From an uncultured bacterium (GTDB taxonomy: Bacteria; Actinomycetota; Coriobacteriia; Coriobacteriales; Coriobacteriaceae), in NCBI GenBank assembly GCA_905215815.1, contig CAJMRN010000043.1, positions 1 to 16,949 of the forward strand: a stretch of DNA of 16,949 bases. The letters are read 5' to 3'. A model generated the notes under the pieces. The model was not told the DNA's origin. It was given only the letters and a program-made list of their open reading frames with translations, and did no database searches. Below are positions 1 to 7,773 of the stretch, in pieces; the stretch's first letter is position 1, and each line of letters starts with the position of its first letter. The position numbers and the translations under genes were made by a program.

Positions 1-3000
1 TTGCAGACAAAGCGGCCCTCGCCGTGGCTGATGGCGATCAGGTGTTCGTCGTTGATGTCGCATTTGCTCAGCCAGGGGCTCTTGTTGCTGGCCACGCGGG
101 TACGCACCAGCATGGACTGGTGGCGGTGGATCGTATTAAACGTCAGCGTCGGGTCGCTTTCGGTGATGGGACGGATCTCGCCGTAGGGGACCAGGCCCAG
201 CTTGATAAGTGCCTGGAAGCCGTTGCAGATGCCCAGAGCCAGACCGTCGCGCTGGTTCAGCAGACGGTTGACTGCGTCGGCCACCGACGGATTGCGGAAG
301 AACGCTGCAATGAACTTGGCGCTGCCGTCCGGCTCGTCGCCGCCGGAGAAGCCGCCCGGCAGCATCAGGATCTGCGCCTCGTCCAGCTCCTTCACCAGCG
401 CCTCGCAGCTCTCGGCCACGTTGGCGGGGGTCAGGTTTTTCAGCACCAGAACATGCGGGTCGCCGCCTGCGCGGCGGAACGCGCGGGCCGTGTCGTACTC
501 GCAGTTTGTGCCGGGGAATACGGGGATGACGACCCGCGGCGTCGCCAGACGCACAGAGGGAGCCACGCGCTTGTTGGCGGGGCAGTCATGCTCCAGCGCG
601 GGGACGAACTCACCGGCCTTGCGGTAGGGGAATACAGGCTCGAGCTTTTGCTCCCACAGCTCCTGCAGATGGGCCAGGTCAATGGCCTTGCCCTCGGCCT
701 CCAGCGTGTAGTCCACGGTGGTGAAGCCGAGGAACTCACCGGCGGAGGCATCAAGCAGTTCCAGAATGACCGCGCCGTAGGCGGGCTTGAACAGATCGTT
801 CAGGTCGATGTCATTGGACAGCTGCAGACCCACATGGTTGCCGACGCACATCTTGAACAGTGCCTCGGCCACACCGCCGTAGCCCGGCGTGGCGGCAGCC
901 AGCACCTTGCCCTCGTCGATCATCTGTTCGACGGTCTTGTAAATGGAAATCAGGCTGCCGATCTCGGGCAGACCGTTCTTGTAGTTGGGGCGCAGGATGA
1001 CAACGGAGCTGTTGGCCTTCTTGAACTCGGGGCTCTGCACGTCGCGGGTATTGCCGATGGCCGTCGCAAAGCTGACGAGCGTCGGGGGCACGTCCAGTCC
1101 CTCAAAGCTGCCGGACATCGAGTCCTTGCCGCCGATGGACGCAATACCCAGACCCATCTGGGCATCCAGCGCACCGAGCAGGGCGGCCAGCGGCTTGCCC
1201 CAGCGCTCGGGCTTATCGTTCATGTGCTCAAAATATTCCTGGAACGTCAGGTACATATCCTCATGGTGGAAGCCCGCGCAGACCAGCTTGGTCACGCTCT
1301 CGACCACGGCCATATACGCGCCGCGGTAGGGGTCAGCCTCGGTCAGGTAGGGGTTGAAGCCCCACGCCATGCCGGAGCAGGTCGTCGTCTCGCCGTCCAC
1401 GGGCAGCTTGGCGGCCATGGCCATCGTCGGGGTCAGCTGGTACTTGCCGCCGTAGGGCATCAGCACGGTGGCTGCGCCGATGGTGGAGTCGAACCGCTCG
1501 CCCAGGCCCTTTTGGCTGCAGACGTTCAGGTCGCTGACCATGGATTCCAGCTTCTGCTCAAACGTTGCACCGGCAAACTGGGGCTGCCAGACATGGCCCT
1601 GCAGGATGTGCGCATCAGCGTGACGCTCGGCACCGTTGGAGTTCAGGAACTCGCGGGAGAGGTCAACGATGGTCTTGCCGTTCCAGACCTCGCGCATCCG
1701 CTTTTCCTCGGTGACGGTGGCAACGATAGTCGCCTCGAGGTTTTCCTCGGCGGCGTACTTCATAAAGGTCTCGGCGTCCTCGGCAGCAACGGCCACGGCC
1801 ATGCGCTCCTGGCTCTCCGAAATGGCCAGCTCGGTGCCGTCCAGACCCTCGTACTTGCGGGTGACCTTGTTCAGGTCGATGTGCAGGCCGTCGGCCAGCT
1901 CACCGATGGCGACAGACACACCGCCCGCGCCGAAGTCGTTGCAGCGCTTGATCAGGCGGCAGGCGTCCTCGCGGCGGAACAGGCGCTGCAGCTTGCGCTC
2001 GATGGGCGCGTTGCCCTTCTGCACCTCGGCACCGCAGGTCTCAAGGCTTGTCAGCTTGTGCGCCTTGGAGGAACCGGTGGCACCGCCGACACCGTCGCGG
2101 CCCGTGCGACCACCCAGCAGAATGACGACATCACCCGGGGCGGGCTCCTCGCGGCGGACATGGCTGGCAGGCGTCGCGCCGACAACTGCGCCGATCTCCA
2201 TGCGCTTGGCGGCGTAGCCGGGGTGGTACAGCTCTGCGACCTGACCGGTGGCAAGGCCGATCTGGTTGCCGTAGCTGGAGTAGCCGGCGGCAGCAGTGGT
2301 CACGAGCTTACGCTGCGGCAGCTTGCCCTCGAGCGTCTCGGACACGGGGACGGTGGGGTCGCCGGCGCCGGTGACACGCATGGCCTGGTACACGTAGCTG
2401 CGGCCCGAGAGCGGGTCGCGGATGGCGCCGCCCACGCAGGTGGCGGCACCGCCGAACGGCTCGATTTCTGTGGGGTGGTTGTGCGTCTCGTTCTTGAACA
2501 GGAACAGCCAGTCCTCGTCCTCGCCGTTGACGTCGACCTTCACCTTGACGGTGCAGGCGTTGATCTCCTCGGACTCGTCGACATCGGTCATGACGCCGGT
2601 CTTCTTAAGGTATTTAGCGCCGATGGTGCCCATGTCCATGAGGCAGACGGGCTTGGCGTCGCGGCCGAGTTCGTGGCGCATCTCCATGTAGCGGTCGAAG
2701 GCCTGCTGCACCACGGCGTCGTCGATCGTCACGTCAACCAGGACGGTGCCGAAGGTGGTGTGGCGGCAGTGGTCGGACCAATAGGTGTCGATCACGCGGA
2801 TCTCGGTGATGGTGGGGTCGCGGTCCTCATCGCGGAAGTACTGCTGGCAGAAGGCGATGTCCGCCTCGTCCATGGCAAGGCCGCGCTCGGAAATAAAGGC
2901 GGCAAGGCCGGCCTCGTCGAGCTCGCGGAAACCGTCGAGTACCTCGACGGGCTGGGGCTCGGGGGTCTCCATGTACAGCGTCTCGGGCAGGTCGAACGAG

Positions 3001-3431
3001 GCGATGCGCGCCTCGACGGGGTTCACCACGTAGTGCTTGATGGCATCGATGGCGGCCTCGTCCAGAGCGCCCGAGATCATATAGACCTTGGCGGAGCGCA
3101 CGGCGGGGCGCTCGCCCTGGCTGATGAGCTGCACGCACTCGCTGGCGGAGTCGGCGCGCTGGTCAAACTGGCCAGGCAGGAATTCGACGGCAAAGACGGC
3201 GCCATCGCTTGCGGGGAGCTCGTCGTAGGTCACATCGACCTGGGGCTCGCTAAAGACGGTCGGCACGCAGGAGCGGAAAAGCTCCTCGTCGATGCCCTCG
3301 ACGTCGTAGCGGTTGATGATCCTCAGGGCCTCGATGCCCTTGATGCCGAGAATCTCGGTCAGCTCGCCCTTGAGCTGCTGAGCCTCGACGTCGAACCCGG
3401 GTTTCTTCTCCACGTAGATACGAGAGACCAT
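1..3431 (-). CDS. purL: Phosphoribosylformylglycinamidine synthase PurL, single-chain type, 3' end cut by window
   Basis: This cytoplasmic enzyme of de novo purine synthesis converts FGAR, glutamine and ATP to FGAM. The reverse strand from the ATG at 3431-3429 reads open for 1143 codons to the window edge. It begins MVSRIYVEKKPGFDVEAQQL. An HCRHTTFGT motif lies near residue 220 and KNETHNHPTEIEPFGG near 313, both typical of the FGAM synthase ATP/substrate domain. IASIGGKDSMSGS marks the second synthase half. A class I glutamine amidotransferase domain starts near residue 985 (PVFPGTNCEYDTARAF). Its nucleophile elbow ALGICNGFQ puts the catalytic Cys near residue 1069. The His-Glu pair should lie beyond the edge. 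Single-chain clostridial-type PurL proteins are roughly 1200-1260 residues, so about 100 are missing. AGGAAGG and AGGAA stand upstream of the ATG. It diverges from the antiporter gene. No frameshift is visible, and the enzyme is not split into PurL/PurQ/PurS. Confidence 0.95.
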   Translation of the reverse strand, partial: MVSRIYVEKKPGFDVEAQQLKGELTEILGIKGIEALRIINRYDVEGIDEELFRSCVPTVFSEPQVDVTYDELPASDGAVFAVEFLPGQFDQRADSASECVQLISQGERPAVRSAKVYMISGALDEAAIDAIKHYVVNPVEARIASFDLPETLYMETPEPQPVEVLDGFRELDEAGLAAFISERGLAMDEADIAFCQQYFRDEDRDPTITEIRVIDTYWSDHCRHTTFGTVLVDVTIDDAVVQQAFDRYMEMRHELGRDAKPVCLMDMGTIGAKYLKKTGVMTDVDESEEINACTVKVKVDVNGEDEDWLFLFKNETHNHPTEIEPFGGAATCVGGAIRDPLSGRSYVYQAMRVTGAGDPTVPVSETLEGKLPQRKLVTTAAAGYSSYGNQIGLATGQVAELYHPGYAAKRMEIGAVVGATPASHVRREEPAPGDVVILLGGRTGRDGVGGATGSSKAHKLTSLETCGAEVQKGNAPIERKLQRLFRREDACRLIKRCNDFGAGGVSVAIGELADGLHIDLNKVTRKYEGLDGTELAISESQERMAVAVAAEDAETFMKYAAEENLEATIVATVTEEKRMREVWNGKTIVDLSREFLNSNGAERHADAHILQGHVWQPQFAGATFEQKLESMVSDLNVCSQKGLGERFDSTIGAATVLMPYGGKYQLTPTMAMAAKLPVDGETTTCSGMAWGFNPYLTEADPYRGAYMAVVESVTKLVCAGFHHEDMYLTFQEYFEHMNDKPERWGKPLAALLGALDAQMGLGIASIGGKDSMSGSFEGLDVPPTLVSFATAIGNTRDVQSPEFKKANSSVVILRPNYKNGLPEIGSLISIYKTVEQMIDEGKVLAAATPGYGGVAEALFKMCVGNHVGLQLSNDIDLNDLFKPAYGAVILELLDASAGEFLGFTTVDYTLEAEGKAIDLAHLQELWEQKLEPVFPYRKAGEFVPALEHDCPANKRVAPSVRLATPRVVIPVFPGTNCEYDTARAFRRAGGDPHVLVLKNLTPANVAESCEALVKELDEAQILMLPGGFSGGDEPDGSAKFIAAFFRNPSVADAVNRLLNQRDGLALGICNGFQALIKLGLVPYGEIRPITESDPTLTFNTIHRHQSMLVRTRVASNKSPWLSKCDINDEHLIAISHGEGRFVC

Positions 3432-3615
3432 TGGTTCCTGCCTTCCTGATCGGTTGGGCGTACGGTACGGTATGCGGCAGCGGTCGGTTTACGGGGCAAG
3501 CCTCGCGGTCGCCTTGAGCCACATGTTTGTAAACCTCACTATGATACGACAGCTCGCGGCGCGTTGAGGACGGCGAGGGTGCTACAGTGAAGCGCAAACA
3601 AGAGAAAGGCATCAC
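3432..3615. promoter_or_regulatory. Divergent purL / antiporter control region
   Basis: This 184-base gap separates two divergent genes and must hold both promoters. On the minus strand TATCAT (3546-3541) is a fair -10 for purL, without a convincing -35. On the plus strand TACAGT (3583-3588) fits the TAnnnT -10 of high-GC Gram-positives and would give the antiporter a short leader. An inverted pair GGTTTAC (3486-3492) / GTAAACC (3529-3535) is spaced about four helical turns apart. CGTAC-G-GTACG (3459-3469) is a perfect small palindrome in the purL leader. No purine riboswitch fold could be recognised by eye. Confidence 0.35.
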
Positions 3616-5178
3616 ATGGCATTCGTTTCGCTCGCCATCATCGCACTCGTGGCCTTTGCGAGTCCTTTTATCGCCTCGGCGATTCCCGGAAAACCTGTTC
3701 CCGAGACGGTCTTTTTGCTCGTGCTCGGCGCGGTGCTGGGACCCCATATGCTCGGCGTCATCCATGTAGATGCTGAGGTCTCGCTTGTGTCCGAGCTGGG
3801 CCTGGCCTTTTTGTTCCTGCTTGCCGGCTTTGAGATCGACCCCAAGAGCATCACGGGCGTCGAGGGGCGCTACGGCTTGGCGACGTGGGCCGTCACGTTT
3901 GGTATCGCCTGGCTTGCCGTGCGCTTTACCCCGTGGTTCTCGGTCAGTCATTTCGACGGTATCGCCGTGACGCTTGCCCTCACTTCGACGGCGCTCGGCA
4001 CGCTCGTGCCCATCATGCGTGAGCGCTCGCTCACTGGCACACGTGTGGGCGACTCGATTCTCGCGTATGGCACCTGGGGTGAGCTCGGCCCTGTGCTCGC
4101 CATGTCGGTGCTGCTGTCTGCCCGCACTGGCATCCAAACGCTCGTAATCCTTGGCCTGTTTGCGCTGGTTTGCGTGTTGCTGGCCGTGGTCCCAAGCCGC
4201 TCCAAGCGCGTCGGCAGCCGCTTCTTTGCGTTTGTCGAGGAACGCGCCGATACCACGTCGCAGACCTTCGTGCGCCTGACGGTGCTCATCCTGGTCACGC
4301 TCGTGGCGTTCTCGGCCGTCTTTGATCTCGACATCGTGTTGGGTTCTTTTGCCGCTGGCTTTGTCTTGCGCTACATCATCCCCGAGGGCAACCATACGCT
4401 CGAGACCAAGCTCGACGGCCTGGCCTACGGTTTTTTGATTCCGGTGTTCTTTACCGTATCGGGCGCAAAGATCGATCTGACGGCCGTGGCGTCGCGCCCG
4501 GGTCTGCTCGTGGGCTTTATCGTGGCGTTGCTGATTATTCGTGCCGTGCCCATTCTTATTTCTATGAGCATTTGTCCTGCGACGCGTGATGTGTCGGCGT
4601 ATGGTCGCATTACCGTGGCCCTGTACTGCACCACGGCCCTGCCGATCATCGTTGCCGTGACAAGCGTTGCCGTCAACGCGGGCGCGTTGTCGCAAGATAT
4701 TGCGTCGGTCATGGTTGCCGCCGGCGCCATCACGGTGTTCTTGATGCCGCTGCTCGCGCAGCTCTTCTACCGCGTGGTCGACGCCGCGCCGGTCGCCGCC
4801 GTGGCAGAGGTTGCCGAGCATCCATCCGATGCGCTCGACATCCTGCGCGCCCATCACGATTTGGCGAGCCTGCTCGCACGTGAGCACGAGCTGCTGACTT
4901 CGCATGGCCATGGTCGCGTATTCGAGGGCTTGCCTACGCTCGATACGATTGCCGAGCGTCTTTCCGCCGAGGCGGCGAGCGGCCACATCGATGCCCGCAT
5001 CGTGGACGCGGCGCATCTTCTTGCCGATAAGACCTATGGTGATGAGGTCGACCCGTCCGAGCTGACCCCGCGCGAGCGTCGCCGCCTGGAGCGCGCCAAG
5101 CTCGCCGTGCGCGAATACCGCCGCCGCATGCTGGAGCTCTACGCGCGCAATGAAGCTCAAGACGACGACGGCAGGTAG
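3616..5178 (+). CDS. Cation:proton antiporter, CPA2 (Na+/H+ exchanger) type membrane protein
   Basis: This is a 520-residue inner-membrane protein predicted to exchange Na+ or K+ for protons. The ATG at 3616 follows GAGAAAGG (3602-3609). Residues 1 to about 390 form a run of around 12 hydrophobic segments. Family-like signatures include FLLAGFEID near residue 70, LALTSTALGTLVPIMRE near 120, GTWGELGPV near 155, and FDLDIVLGSFAAGFVLR near 238-254. The last 130 residues are hydrophilic and charged, with a basic, probably helical end (LTPRERRRLERAKLAVREY). This tail shows no recognisable TrkA-N/RCK nucleotide-binding GxGxxG motif, unlike KefB/KefC. The ion specificity cannot be read from sequence. 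It diverges from purL and converges on the SDR gene, so it is probably monocistronic. Confidence 0.88.
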   Translation: MAFVSLAIIALVAFASPFIASAIPGKPVPETVFLLVLGAVLGPHMLGVIHVDAEVSLVSELGLAFLFLLAGFEIDPKSITGVEGRYGLATWAVTFGIAWLAVRFTPWFSVSHFDGIAVTLALTSTALGTLVPIMRERSLTGTRVGDSILAYGTWGELGPVLAMSVLLSARTGIQTLVILGLFALVCVLLAVVPSRSKRVGSRFFAFVEERADTTSQTFVRLTVLILVTLVAFSAVFDLDIVLGSFAAGFVLRYIIPEGNHTLETKLDGLAYGFLIPVFFTVSGAKIDLTAVASRPGLLVGFIVALLIIRAVPILISMSICPATRDVSAYGRITVALYCTTALPIIVAVTSVAVNAGALSQDIASVMVAAGAITVFLMPLLAQLFYRVVDAAPVAAVAEVAEHPSDALDILRAHHDLASLLAREHELLTSHGHGRVFEGLPTLDTIAERLSAEAASGHIDARIVDAAHLLADKTYGDEVDPSELTPRERRRLERAKLAVREYRRRMLELYARNEAQDDDGR

Positions 5179-5191
5179 CCAATGCCGCCGC

Positions 5192-5237
5192 GGAAAATGC
5201 ATCCCGGAATTGGCGTCCAGAGTGGGATGCAGTTTCC
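5192..5237. repeat. Hairpin repeat, copy 1
   Basis: The arms GGAAAATGCATCCC (5192-5205) and GGGATGCAGTTTCC (5224-5237) pair at 13 of 14 positions around an 18-base loop. Both the arms and the loop core GAATTGGCGTCCAGA are related to those of copies 2 and 3, which marks a repeat family and not a chance palindrome. Confidence 0.8.
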
Positions 5238-5253
5238 GTGAGAGGCCCGTTGC

Positions 5254-5299
5254 GGAAACGGTGTCCCAGAATCGGCGTTCAAAACGGGGCACATTTTCC
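5254..5299. repeat. Hairpin repeat, copy 2
   Basis: The arms GGAAACGGTGTCCC (5254-5267) and GGGGCACATTTTCC (5286-5299) pair at 11 of 14 positions, plus one G-T. The loop core AGAATCGGCGTTCAAAAC matches copy 1 in the same orientation. The spacing from copy 1 is 16 bases, and both linkers contain GGCCC. Confidence 0.78.
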
Positions 5300-5315
5300 G
5301 AAACATGGCCCTGAG

Positions 5316-5361
5316 GGAAGCTGCGTCCCGGTCTGGGCCGGAATTCTGGGACACGGCTTCC
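5316..5361. repeat. Hairpin repeat, copy 3, inverted
   Basis: The arms GGAAGCTGCGTCCC (5316-5329) and GGGACACGGCTTCC (5348-5361) pair at 12 of 14 positions. The loop read on the minus strand, AGAATTCCGGCCCAGAC, aligns with the loops of copies 1 and 2, so this copy lies in the opposite orientation. Confidence 0.78.
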
Positions 5362-5377
5362 ACTTCAAACAGAAGAA

Positions 5378-5416
5378 GGCGCGCTGCCTGCGGTTGATGC
5401 AGACAGCGCGCCTTTT
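5378..5416. terminator. Bidirectional rho-independent terminator
   Basis: GGCGCGCTG (5378-5386) pairs perfectly with CAGCGCGCC (5404-5412). An inner CTGC/GCAG stem extends it after one mismatch. TTTT follows on the plus strand. On the minus strand the downstream side reads TTCTTCT. It sits between convergent genes, 43 bases past the SDR stop and about 200 past the antiporter stop, and so can serve both. Confidence 0.8.
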
Positions 5417-5458
5417 GCGTTGGGCCTCGTTGAGGTTCGAAGTCGTGGCTTGCGACCT

Positions 5459-6208
5459 TTAGGAGCGGGCGGCTCCGTCGACGGGGAGCACGGCGCCCGT
5501 GACATAGGATGACATGTCGCTCGCTAGGAAAACGAAGGCGTTGGCGACGTCCTCGGGCTCGCCCATGCGGCCGAGTGGGATGGTGGCGATGATGGGCTTG
5601 ATGACCTCTTCGGGCAGGTCGGCGACCATGTCGGTCTTGGTTACGCCTGGGGCGACGGCGTTGACGCGAATGCCCATGGGGGCGAGCTCGCGAGAGAGCG
5701 ACTGGACCATGCCGTTGACGGCAAACTTGGACGTGGGGTAGCCGACGCCAGAGGGCTGACCGTACTTGGCGACCATCGAGCTCGTGGTGGTGATGGTGCC
5801 GCCGTGGCCGGCCTCGGTCATAATCTTGGCGGCCGCCTGGTGGCCGTTAAAGACGGCGACGACGTTGAGGTCCATGACCTTTGCGAACTCCTCGGCCGTG
5901 TAGTCCAAGAGAGGCGAGCGTTGGGAGATACCGGCATTGTTGACGACTGTGTCCAAGCCGCCCATGTCGGCGGCAGCCTGGGTAAAGGCCTCGGTCATGG
6001 CTTCGAGCGAGGTGAGGTCGCAGGAGCGGCCCCAGACCTTGGCGTCGGGATAGGCGGCTGTCAGCTTCTCAACGGCCGCGTCGGCAGTCTCCTGGCGCGA
6101 GCCAAAGACGGTGACGGCGGCGCCTTCCTCGATAAAACGGCAGGCGATGGCATAGCCGATACCGCGCGTGCCTCCGGTGATGATTGCTTTCTTGCCCTCG
6201 AGCAGCAT
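5459..6208 (-). CDS. Short-chain dehydrogenase/reductase, BaiA/FabG-like
   Basis: This 249-residue classical SDR is a cytosolic NAD(P)-dependent oxidoreductase. The start chosen is the ATG at 6208-6206, behind AGAGAGGAA. A longer in-frame start at 6262 has no comparable ribosome site and adds residues unlike the family. The cofactor motif TGGTRGIG is at residues 11-18 and NNAG at 90-93. The catalytic tetrad is complete: N115, S144, Y157, K161 (YPTSK). SR at 37-38 after the second strand hints at NADP(H). From memory, several blocks match the bile acid 3-alpha-hydroxysteroid dehydrogenase BaiA of Clostridium scindens: IITGGTRGIG, VFNG, SGVGYP.SK and VAPGV..TDM. A FabG-like or sugar/alcohol dehydrogenase role is equally possible. 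No other bai-like gene is nearby. It lies downstream of hom but is separated from it by a terminator, and probably has its own promoter. Confidence 0.88.
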   Translation of the reverse strand: MLLEGKKAIITGGTRGIGYAIACRFIEEGAAVTVFGSRQETADAAVEKLTAAYPDAKVWGRSCDLTSLEAMTEAFTQAAADMGGLDTVVNNAGISQRSPLLDYTAEEFAKVMDLNVVAVFNGHQAAAKIMTEAGHGGTITTTSSMVAKYGQPSGVGYPTSKFAVNGMVQSLSRELAPMGIRVNAVAPGVTKTDMVADLPEEVIKPIIATIPLGRMGEPEDVANAFVFLASDMSSYVTGAVLPVDGAARS

Positions 6209-6291
6209 ATCGCTTCCTCTCTTATGCGGATGGATACTTGCAGCACAGCATAGTGGCGGCAAAAAACAGCTGACGCCGCATATCGGTAAAC

Positions 6292-6320
6292 GGTATCCAC
6301 GGTTGTTGACGAACGGTCAA
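6292..6320 (-). promoter_or_regulatory. Possible promoter of the SDR gene
   Basis: On the minus strand TTGACC (6320-6315) is followed by a 17-base spacer and GATACC (6297-6292). The -35 is good and the -10 is weak. The -35 lies in the near palindrome TTGAC-gaacg-GTCAA (6306-6320), a possible operator. The region is just past the hom terminator, as expected for an independent transcript. Confidence 0.35.
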
Positions 6321-6362
6321 GTTGTTCAAACGTTAGTCGACCACTTCGTGCAAAAGATGCAA

Positions 6363-6398
6363 CTAAAAGGGGCTCCCATCCAATCGGACGGGAGCCCC
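6363..6398 (-). terminator. Rho-independent terminator of hom
   Basis: Read on the minus strand, GGGGCTCCC (6398-6390) pairs perfectly with GGGAGCCCC (6377-6369). Inner GTCC/GGAT pairs add to the stem, and TTTTAG follows. It lies about 30 bases past the hom stop codon. Confidence 0.88.
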
Positions 6399-6429
6399 TC
6401 ATGCGTTATTTGATTTGCCGAGAATCAGG

Positions 6430-7773
6430 CTAGTTGGCCATGACGCCTTCGGTCCAAGCCCCAACGTCCTCGATGCGCAGGACGTTGGCGACCTCGGCCA
6501 CGCAGTCCACGCTGGCAAGCTCGGCGGCGGCAGCCTGGACGTCCTTCTCGAGCGCGCGGTGCGTCAGGAAGATGACCGAGCAGGCATCGCTGACGCCCGA
6601 CTTGCCGTCCTCGACCTGGTTGATGAGCGAGATCGAGATGTTGTGCTTGGCAAAGATGTCGACCGTCTCGGACAGGGCGCCCACGCGGTCGGCGACCTTC
6701 AGGCGTACATAGTACTTGGTCGTGAGCTCGTCCATGGGCTTAAAGGCGAGGTTGTGGCCATAGGGCTCAATCTCGGGCAGCGGAGCCACGCCGCGGCTGA
6801 TCTGCTCGGAGAGCGACAGGATGTCGCCCACGACGGCGCTCGCGGTGGGGAAGGAGCCTGCGCCGGCACCGTAGAACATGGTTTCGCCCACGGCGTCACC
6901 CACCACGTAGACAGCGTTCATGGCGCCGTTGACCTTGGCGAGCATGTGGTCGGCGGGGATCAGCGTGGGGTGCACGCGGACGTCGACGCCGGCGTCGGTG
7001 TTGCGGGCGATGCCCAGCAGCTTAATGGTGTAGCCGAGCTCGCGGGCCTGGGCGATGTCCTCGGCACCGATGGTACGGATGCCCTGCTGGTACACATCGT
7101 CGGTGGTCACGCGGGTGCCAAAGCCGATGGAGGCGAGGATGGCCGTCTTGCTGGCGGCATCGAAGCCGTCGACGTCGGCGGACGGGTCGGCCTCGGCATA
7201 GCCCTTGGCCTGTGCGTCGGCGAGCACGTCAGCGTAATCGGCGCCCTCGGCGTCCATGCGCGACAGGATGTAGTTGGTGGTGCCGTTGAGGATGCCGGCG
7301 ATGGTCAGGATCTTGTTGCCCACCAGGTCGTGCTCGAGCGTGCTCACGATGGGGATGCCGCCGCCGCAGCTGGCCTCGCACTTAATCTGCACGCCGCACG
7401 CGCGCGCCTTCTCGGCGAGCGTCTCGACGTGACGGCCCAGCAGGGCCTTGTTGGCAGAGACGACGTGCTTGCCGTGCTCAAAGGCAGTGGTGAAGATCTC
7501 GGTTGCGGGATGCTCACCACCGATCAGCTCGACGACGATGTCGACGGCGGGGTCGGTGACGACATCGTGCCAGTCGCCCGTAAAGGCCTCACGCTCAATG
7601 CCGGCTGCCTCGGCCTGCTCCCAGGCAAGCGCGCAGGCACGGGTCAGCTTAAGGTCGATGCCGTAGGCTGCCAGGTACTCATCGTGGTGGCTCTTGATCA
7701 GACGGGCCACGCCGCCGCCGACGGTTCCCAGACCGATCAGACCGACGTTCACGGTGCGCAGGGGTTCGCTCAT
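6430..7773 (-). CDS. hom: Homoserine dehydrogenase with C-terminal ACT domain
   Basis: This 447-residue cytosolic enzyme reduces aspartate semialdehyde to homoserine, the branch point to threonine, methionine and isoleucine. The ATG at 7773 follows GAAGGAG. A Rossmann motif GLIGLGTVGGG is at residues 11-21, then SANKALLGRH near 105-114, CGGGIPI near 136, and the family signature GILNGTTNYILSRM near 160. AEADPSADVDGFDAASK follows near 193. The last ~95 residues form an ACT domain (YYVRLKVADRVGALSETV), the usual seat of threonine feedback in Gram-positive Hom proteins. The length is normal for this type. The gene stands alone, without thrB, thrC or an aspartokinase in view, and is divergent from the liv locus. 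Confidence 0.96.
   Translation of the reverse strand: MSEPLRTVNVGLIGLGTVGGGVARLIKSHHDEYLAAYGIDLKLTRACALAWEQAEAAGIEREAFTGDWHDVVTDPAVDIVVELIGGEHPATEIFTTAFEHGKHVVSANKALLGRHVETLAEKARACGVQIKCEASCGGGIPIVSTLEHDLVGNKILTIAGILNGTTNYILSRMDAEGADYADVLADAQAKGYAEADPSADVDGFDAASKTAILASIGFGTRVTTDDVYQQGIRTIGAEDIAQARELGYTIKLLGIARNTDAGVDVRVHPTLIPADHMLAKVNGAMNAVYVVGDAVGETMFYGAGAGSFPTASAVVGDILSLSEQISRGVAPLPEIEPYGHNLAFKPMDELTTKYYVRLKVADRVGALSETVDIFAKHNISISLINQVEDGKSGVSDACSVIFLTHRALEKDVQAAAAELASVDCVAEVANVLRIEDVGAWTEGVMAN

Larger units (their letters stand above)
5179..5458. other. Gene-free stretch between convergent genes: three hairpin repeats and a terminator
   Basis: This 280-base stretch between the antiporter stop and the SDR stop holds no credible gene. 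Short frames here are fragments or antisense shadows. It contains three related imperfect palindromes of about 46 bases, spaced 16 bases apart, followed by a GC-rich bidirectional terminator. The individual elements are listed separately. Confidence 0.8.

Noticed and set aside
24..3449. 1141-codon plus-strand open frame
   Set aside because: Exact antisense register of purL; composition is low-complexity (His, Leu, Gly, Asp rich) with no family motif, while purL is unmistakable on the other strand.
3250..5292. 680-codon minus-strand open frame opposite the antiporter
   Set aside because: In-register mirror of the antiporter gene, running across the divergent promoter region; rich in Arg, His, Gln and Glu with no fold or ribosome site.
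5192..5361. CRISPR array
   Set aside because: The repeats are imperfect palindromes with variable arms, one is inverted, spacers are only 16 bases and there are no cas genes.
5238..5462. Small 74-codon frame in the hairpin repeat region
   Set aside because: It translates the palindromes and the terminator; no ribosome site and no plausible protein.
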